A program made the translations under genes and the position numbers. A model generated the notes under the pieces. That model was not told the DNA's origin. It did no database searches and saw only the letters and a program-made list of their open reading frames with translations. DNA of 64,000 nucleotides, taken from positions 3,286,001 through 3,350,000 of the forward strand of contig JAJFPB010000004.1 in the NCBI GenBank assembly GCA_020881915.1, read 5' to 3'. The stretch is from Paramyrothecium sp. XJ0827 (lineage: Eukaryota; Ascomycota; Sordariomycetes; Hypocreales; Stachybotryaceae). Positions 59,817 to 64,000 of the stretch are shown here, one piece after another. Each line of letters begins with the position of its first letter. Within the stretch, counting starts at the first letter, position 1.

Positions 59817-62005
59817 GCCTGCTCATAATAGTATGACCCAGGACCTTGATTCCGACGAGCGGGAAAGCGCCTCTCCAGAGTGGCTTGTGTGTGTGGCAGT
59901 GACAATGCCTATGGCTGTGACCACAACCGGGTCTGCAATAATAGCATGGAGGCGTCGAGCTGCTGCTTGCGGCTGTGTGGTCAGCGAGGGGGGGAGCGAG
60001 AGAGACGAGTGAAGGCAAAGGAAAGGAAAGGAAAGGAAAGGAAAAGGGGAAGAGGAGGAGGAGGAGGAGGAGGAAGAAAGAGTACGCGATGGAGCTACGG
60101 GCGGTTGTCGTCCAACCGCGTGACTGTCACTTACCTTACTTAAGGGACGATGACGGAGCTGAAGAGCCAGTCGCTGCAAGTAAAGCAAACTCGCATTGCT
60201 ATGGTACATGGTCTCAACCCCATTGTGGCTTCGGCAGACAGCTCATGTATCACTTGCGAGGTGCCCGAGCTTAGGCACAGTTAGGCTTCTTGTTCAGAAA
60301 TCGCCAATTATAGACGACGAATCAATGGAGTGACTTGCTGGACCCAGCCGAGCTTGGTTCAGCAGTCCACATCCCTTCGGCTAATACCTGACTTGGGGGG
60401 TACTATCGCCTCTCTTCGCTCCACTCTGCATGCGCAAGACACCCTTGGTGCCTCGTTACATTGCCTACCTTGCCTACGTGCTTACCTTGCTATAGGCAGG
60501 CTCCTTGTAGGGGATCATGCAAACCAAGGCAACGAGGCTGGATTGCAGCAAAGAGTTGCCTTAGTTTTAGCGGCTGAGGCACGTAGGGCATCCCCCATAG
60601 AAGCTTGTGCATGGCGACTCGACTTGCATATGAACAAGCTTCTATACCAGAACACCACCGCACTTCCGCCAGACCTGCTCACCAAAATGAAACAGAACAA
60701 AAGGAAAGTATGGGAAACCGAGAGCAACAACAGCAACAAATGCACCTGCATTTTCAGCTTTAATGATCCGCATGATTGCCTAGGAGACGGGATGTACCAA
60801 GAGGCCCTCTTTTACAGCCCAGATGTTATTACCCATCATTGCTGCTCCAGCAGAACCGTTAGCGACAGGAAAGCTCAATAGTCCGCGATTCTCTACCCGG
60901 TACGCTTTGGATTCGTCTCAGCCATGGTGGCCTGGGCAACCGAGCGGTTGATTCTACTTCCTTCGCTCTGAAGCTACCAAGCTCCTAAATCGATGAAACA
61001 TCAGATGAGGATGGCAGAGCAAATATGCAGCATCATTCGCTGAAACTGCTCTTTCCTATGCTTACTTCTACCAACCCCTCTACCATGTCAGTAGTGAATA
61101 CTTGTTCAATAGTGAACACCTTCCATCGTAGAATGTCTGAGCCCAACCCTGGGTTTAGCCACCTCGTGTAACCGAGATTTGGGCCTTGCCGTGTAGGACT
61201 CACCAGTAGTTAAACTTACCCTAGGCAAGACATCCCACCTTGGTTCCAATTCAAGACACCGGCGATGTTAAAGTATGCAGTCATCCTGCCGATATACTCT
61301 GCTGCAAACAACAGCGCGCGTTCATTTGTTCCTCGACTCTGACAGTAGACATGGGAGGTAATGTCGGGCCTAATACAGACATCGTCTTTATGGATCCCTT
61401 CGCGGTCACACTAACCAACCTGCACAACGTACAATTACCCAGGCTGATGATTCAGAATACACCCAAAGATTTTATTACTTGACGCAAAGCAACGGAGCGC
61501 TAGCCGTACCAGAAAATAACCATGGACCTTTTGAAAACTCCCTTTACCGTGTTCTCCAAACTGGCTCAAAGGAGATCTTTGCGACAGTAAGCGACCGGTA
61601 CCCCCCTGTCCTTTCCTGTATACTAGTAGAGAAGAGAAAGTAATAAAATTAAAACAGATCGAAGGAGACATGGACGCCAAATAAACGACTTATACAAGGT
61701 ACTAGGCTTGCGCGTTCGGCAATGCGGCGTGACTTGCCAAATCCACATATCATTCGGTACGCAGGCTGCTGTACGACATAGATGGAGTGGCTTCCTGGAA
61801 TAACAAGCGGCCTCACCTCTCAAACTGAAATCATGCAGCCGCCCGCTCAAGGGACGTGAGACAATGCGCCGGCCCCATTGTGCTCATTCTGCCTCATCCC
61901 GATCGTGTTTTGACGCCTATGCAGCGAACATCAAGTCCCACATCACCTTGTTAGGACACTTTCTCCAAGCTACTGGTGATTTCTCATCCAGACGACGCGT
62001 ATCCA
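59817..62005. other. 2.2-kb region without a supported gene
   Basis: Contains the VOC-gene promoter, a purine microsatellite (60016-60075), TACCT-type motifs near 60130 and 60470, and an open plus-strand frame (60330-60881, 183 codons) that opens with GTG and has its first ATG only deep inside. No domain is recognisable, and an unannotated non-coding or spliced transcript cannot be excluded. Confidence 0.45.
60016..60075. repeat. (GGAAA)n and (GGA)n purine microsatellite
   Basis: Five to six GGAAA units run into a GGA/GAG run on the plus strand, about 200 bp upstream of the VOC-protein start. On the coding strand it is a pyrimidine tract, as often seen in fungal 5' leaders. Confidence 0.9.
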
Positions 62006-62920
62006 CTACATAATATCCCAAGCATCTTCGGCTGCGTGGCAGAACTTGCTGCACGCCACACTGGCCGAGAGCGACCAGCTGCTGATGGCGATCTTCTCGT
62101 CCACCAGCGAGTCTGCGAAATTATCCGCACCCTTGGCCATAGCACCAACGAAGACGCAGATACTCTCCTTGGGACCAACGCTCTCGACGTAGTCACGGAG
62201 CCGCACAAGAGGTGCCTCAAAGCTCAGGGTCACCTTGCGACAGTTGGGCGGCAAGTGGTCAGTGATGGGATTCTGGATCACCCGCAGCAGCTTGTCGTTG
62301 GAATTGGTGGAGCGGATTGACAGCCGGTGAAGTAGCTGAACCATCAGACCGGCGAATCGCTTGAAAGTTCGGGGAATTCGGACCGAGGGGGAAACTTCGA
62401 TGAGAACGCCCTTGGCAGTATGTATGTAGATCTGGAGCTTTCCAGCCTTGTTGATGGGGGAGTCAAGGAGCGTCAAGAGGCACTAGACAAGAACATGTCA
62501 GCATGTTGAATGCAGACTGTGGGTTATCCAGAGGTTGAACCTGGTGTGTAATATCGGGACGAGCATCACTGATGTCGCGGTTCATCTTACGGAGCACGCC
62601 GATATGCTCATCGCTGTTGAGGAGAGAGTATTTGTCCTCGCGATGCATGCCCGTGCGGCTGGCACCACCATGGGAGGCTTTGTACGTCTCTAGGCTGGCG
62701 TTGGACAAGACCACGATGAGTCGCTGCGAGTCTTTATCGGTCGCGGGGATCGGCGTCTTCTGTTCGGCTACGAGCTGCGGCAGCGCTGGCGGCGGCAGCG
62801 ACTGGGTTCCTAGAGACGGAGAGTCAGCACAGAGTCAATACCGTAACTGACAATGCAGAGGCGGGCAGAATGCTTCTTACTGGGCCGCTTGACACCAGAT
62901 CGGCGCTCCGGGGACGACAT
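62006..62920 (-). CDS. EMG1: Emg1/Nep1 18S rRNA pseudouridine N1-methyltransferase
   Basis: SPOUT-class methyltransferase that modifies a hypermodified pseudouridine of 18S rRNA and is needed for small-subunit assembly in the nucleolus. Exons 62920-62881, 62809-62541 and 62482-62006 give 261 residues. Family motifs: [53 protein letters not shown], a central [20 protein letters not shown], and the knot region [14 protein letters not shown]...[20 protein letters not shown]. Introns of 71 and 58 bp. The start gives [13 protein letters not shown]. Upstream ORFs to 63,473 belong to the promoter or another gene. Confidence 0.95.
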
Positions 62921-63514
62921 GATCTAAATATTTGGTGAGGACAGCACGGCGAGCAGTGTAATGGCTGGCGAAATCGTCAAGAAAAAATCCGGCAAACAAT
63001 GAGAAGCGACTACTGTCACAGTCAATTCCGGGTTGTCGGCGCAGCGGGTTGGTTGTGTGAGGATGCCCACGCCTTTTTTTAAACAATGGAATGGTGGGAG
63101 AAGTTTGATGAGGGGCTACCACGAGTCGGATAGAAAACCCAAAAGATAGTGACCGTTATGTACCTTCCGAGTGGAGCCAAATCAGCGCCGTAAAACTGGC
63201 GCCGAAACCTTCCATGCGATCGAACCCTGCTGGACCCGACTGACAAGTCGCCCAAAGCATACCCTCATTGGACGATCGTTCAGGAACTACTTGTCCACTA
63301 AGCCAACTTTTGCAAGTGTGCCATTGCCAGATGTTCTCGCACCAAGGCCTTCTCCAGTTCAGACTTGTCAGCATGGGCCATTCTACGAATAGCAATTCCC
63401 TTTTTGCCTCTTTTTGTTTTTCATTCTTTCTCCTTCTGCGGGATACTGTAGATTCAAGCAGTATGGCCGACATCCCTCTGAAGTTGACTCAAATGTGTGC
63501 AAGCAATTTGTCGG
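62921..63514. other. intergenic region upstream of EMG1
   Basis: About 590 bp. A candidate pyrimidine-rich leader (63,397-63,440) precedes the possible small gene. An ATG at 63463 opens a 57-codon frame that ends at 63636 and has no recognisable domain. Confidence 0.4.
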
Positions 63515-63779
63515 ATGTTTCTAATCACTGCCGGCGAACATCAAGGCCAACCTTCGGCAAAATTTCGCGCCGAAAGATCGAACCGTTATGCAGCCAAGGT
63601 AGGATGCGAGCCTCCCTACCCTCCCCTACTTCGTAAAACCCTCTTGACGTTCGTTTCGATGTGGCACGATGTCAGCCTGATTCGTCCCCTTAATGATGCA
63701 AGTTCTTTTGCAGGACCTCCCTCAACGCAAGCGTCCAATGACCCTCCCTGCACAGAATGATAATCATGAAATATTTTGA
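63515..63779 (+). CDS. possible small spliced protein of about 49 residues
   Basis: Tentative. Exon 63515-63598 (MFLITAGEHQGQPSAKFRAE and onward, ending NRYAAK), a 115-bp intron 63599-63713 with GTAGGA donor and TTTTGCAG acceptor, then 63714-63779 (DLPQRKRPMTLPAQNDNHEIF). The splice keeps frame, and the basic RNRYAAK/RKRP composition looks protein-like. I do not recognise a family. A different first exon upstream (for example starting at 63463) is possible. It could also be chance. Confidence 0.25.
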
Positions 63780-64000
63780 GTCAATCACATCGAGGTTCGT
63801 GCATGAACGGGAATTCATTACGTCGATGGAATGGCCCGCATACTGTAATTCTCCGGCTTTGTCACAAATAACCTCGCCCGAACTGGTTTGCCGGAAGAAG
63901 TCTATCCTTCATTCCGTATCGGCCATGAATCCAAACACGTTGTATTGTGTTAGAGCTAGCGGTGGACGGTATTACTGTAGCCTACCTTAGACAAGAATCA
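63780..64000. other. window end, no gene seen
   Basis: About 220 bp, ending in a TACCTTAGAC-type motif. A 77-codon frame crossing it (63757-63990) is not supported. Confidence 0.4.

Noticed and set aside
60330..60881. 183-codon ORF downstream of the VOC gene promoter
   Set aside because: It opens at GTG with the first ATG far inside. No domain, signal or intron structure supports a protein.

Overview
The window looks like nuclear DNA of a filamentous ascomycete, probably a sordariomycete and perhaps Hypocreales (an inference). The reasons are compact genes with many 50-130 bp introns and GTRNGT-type donors, a divergent H2A/H2B pair, fungal house-keeping proteins, and one half eroded to almost pure A+T in the manner of repeat-induced point mutation (RIP).

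Bases 1 to about 34,430 are an AT-rich block in which I can support no intact gene. It is a transposon graveyard. The main structure is a family of about twenty short non-autonomous elements (69-696 bp). Their ends read CAGGCTTGGGAA and TTCCCAAGCCTG, and next to the ends they carry arrays of a GTTAAC-centred palindrome. Twelve copies have perfect 8-bp target-site duplications, which points to a hAT-like superfamily. Other contents are a segment present in three copies with a short transposon-like ORF fragment (17.6, 20.6 and 23.4 kb), a second TIR element with 55-bp termini (26.0 kb), a short solo LTR with a 5-bp duplication (10.0 kb), a second LTR-like insert (32.6 kb), a degraded dispersed repeat in both orientations, and long tri/nona-, penta- and octanucleotide arrays, the last inside a large palindrome.

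Bases 34,430 to 64,000 are ordinary gene-rich DNA with twelve spliced or single-exon genes that could be assembled. In order: cytosolic tyrosyl-tRNA synthetase (-), 2-oxoglutarate dehydrogenase E2 (-), complex I LYR subunit NDUFB9/B22 (+), histone H2A (-), histone H2B (+), Sqs1-like R3H/G-patch protein (-), Atg4 cysteine protease (+), Jjj1-like J-protein (-), SPX-RING protein ending in a CaaX-like motif (+), cystathionine gamma-synthase (-), a VOC-domain protein with a membrane segment and a long disordered tail (-), and Emg1/Nep1 (-). A possible small spliced gene lies near 63.5 kb.

The genes do not form a pathway cluster. There are loose themes: cytosolic translation and ribosome biogenesis (TyrRS, Sqs1, Jjj1, Emg1), mitochondrial energy metabolism (Kgd2, NDUFB9), and chromatin (H2A/H2B). 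The intergenic gaps of 1-2 kb hold clusters of a short TACCTTAGGTA-like motif. The most unusual content is the GTTAAC-box element family and what it shows about insertion order and recombination inside a RIP-eroded block.
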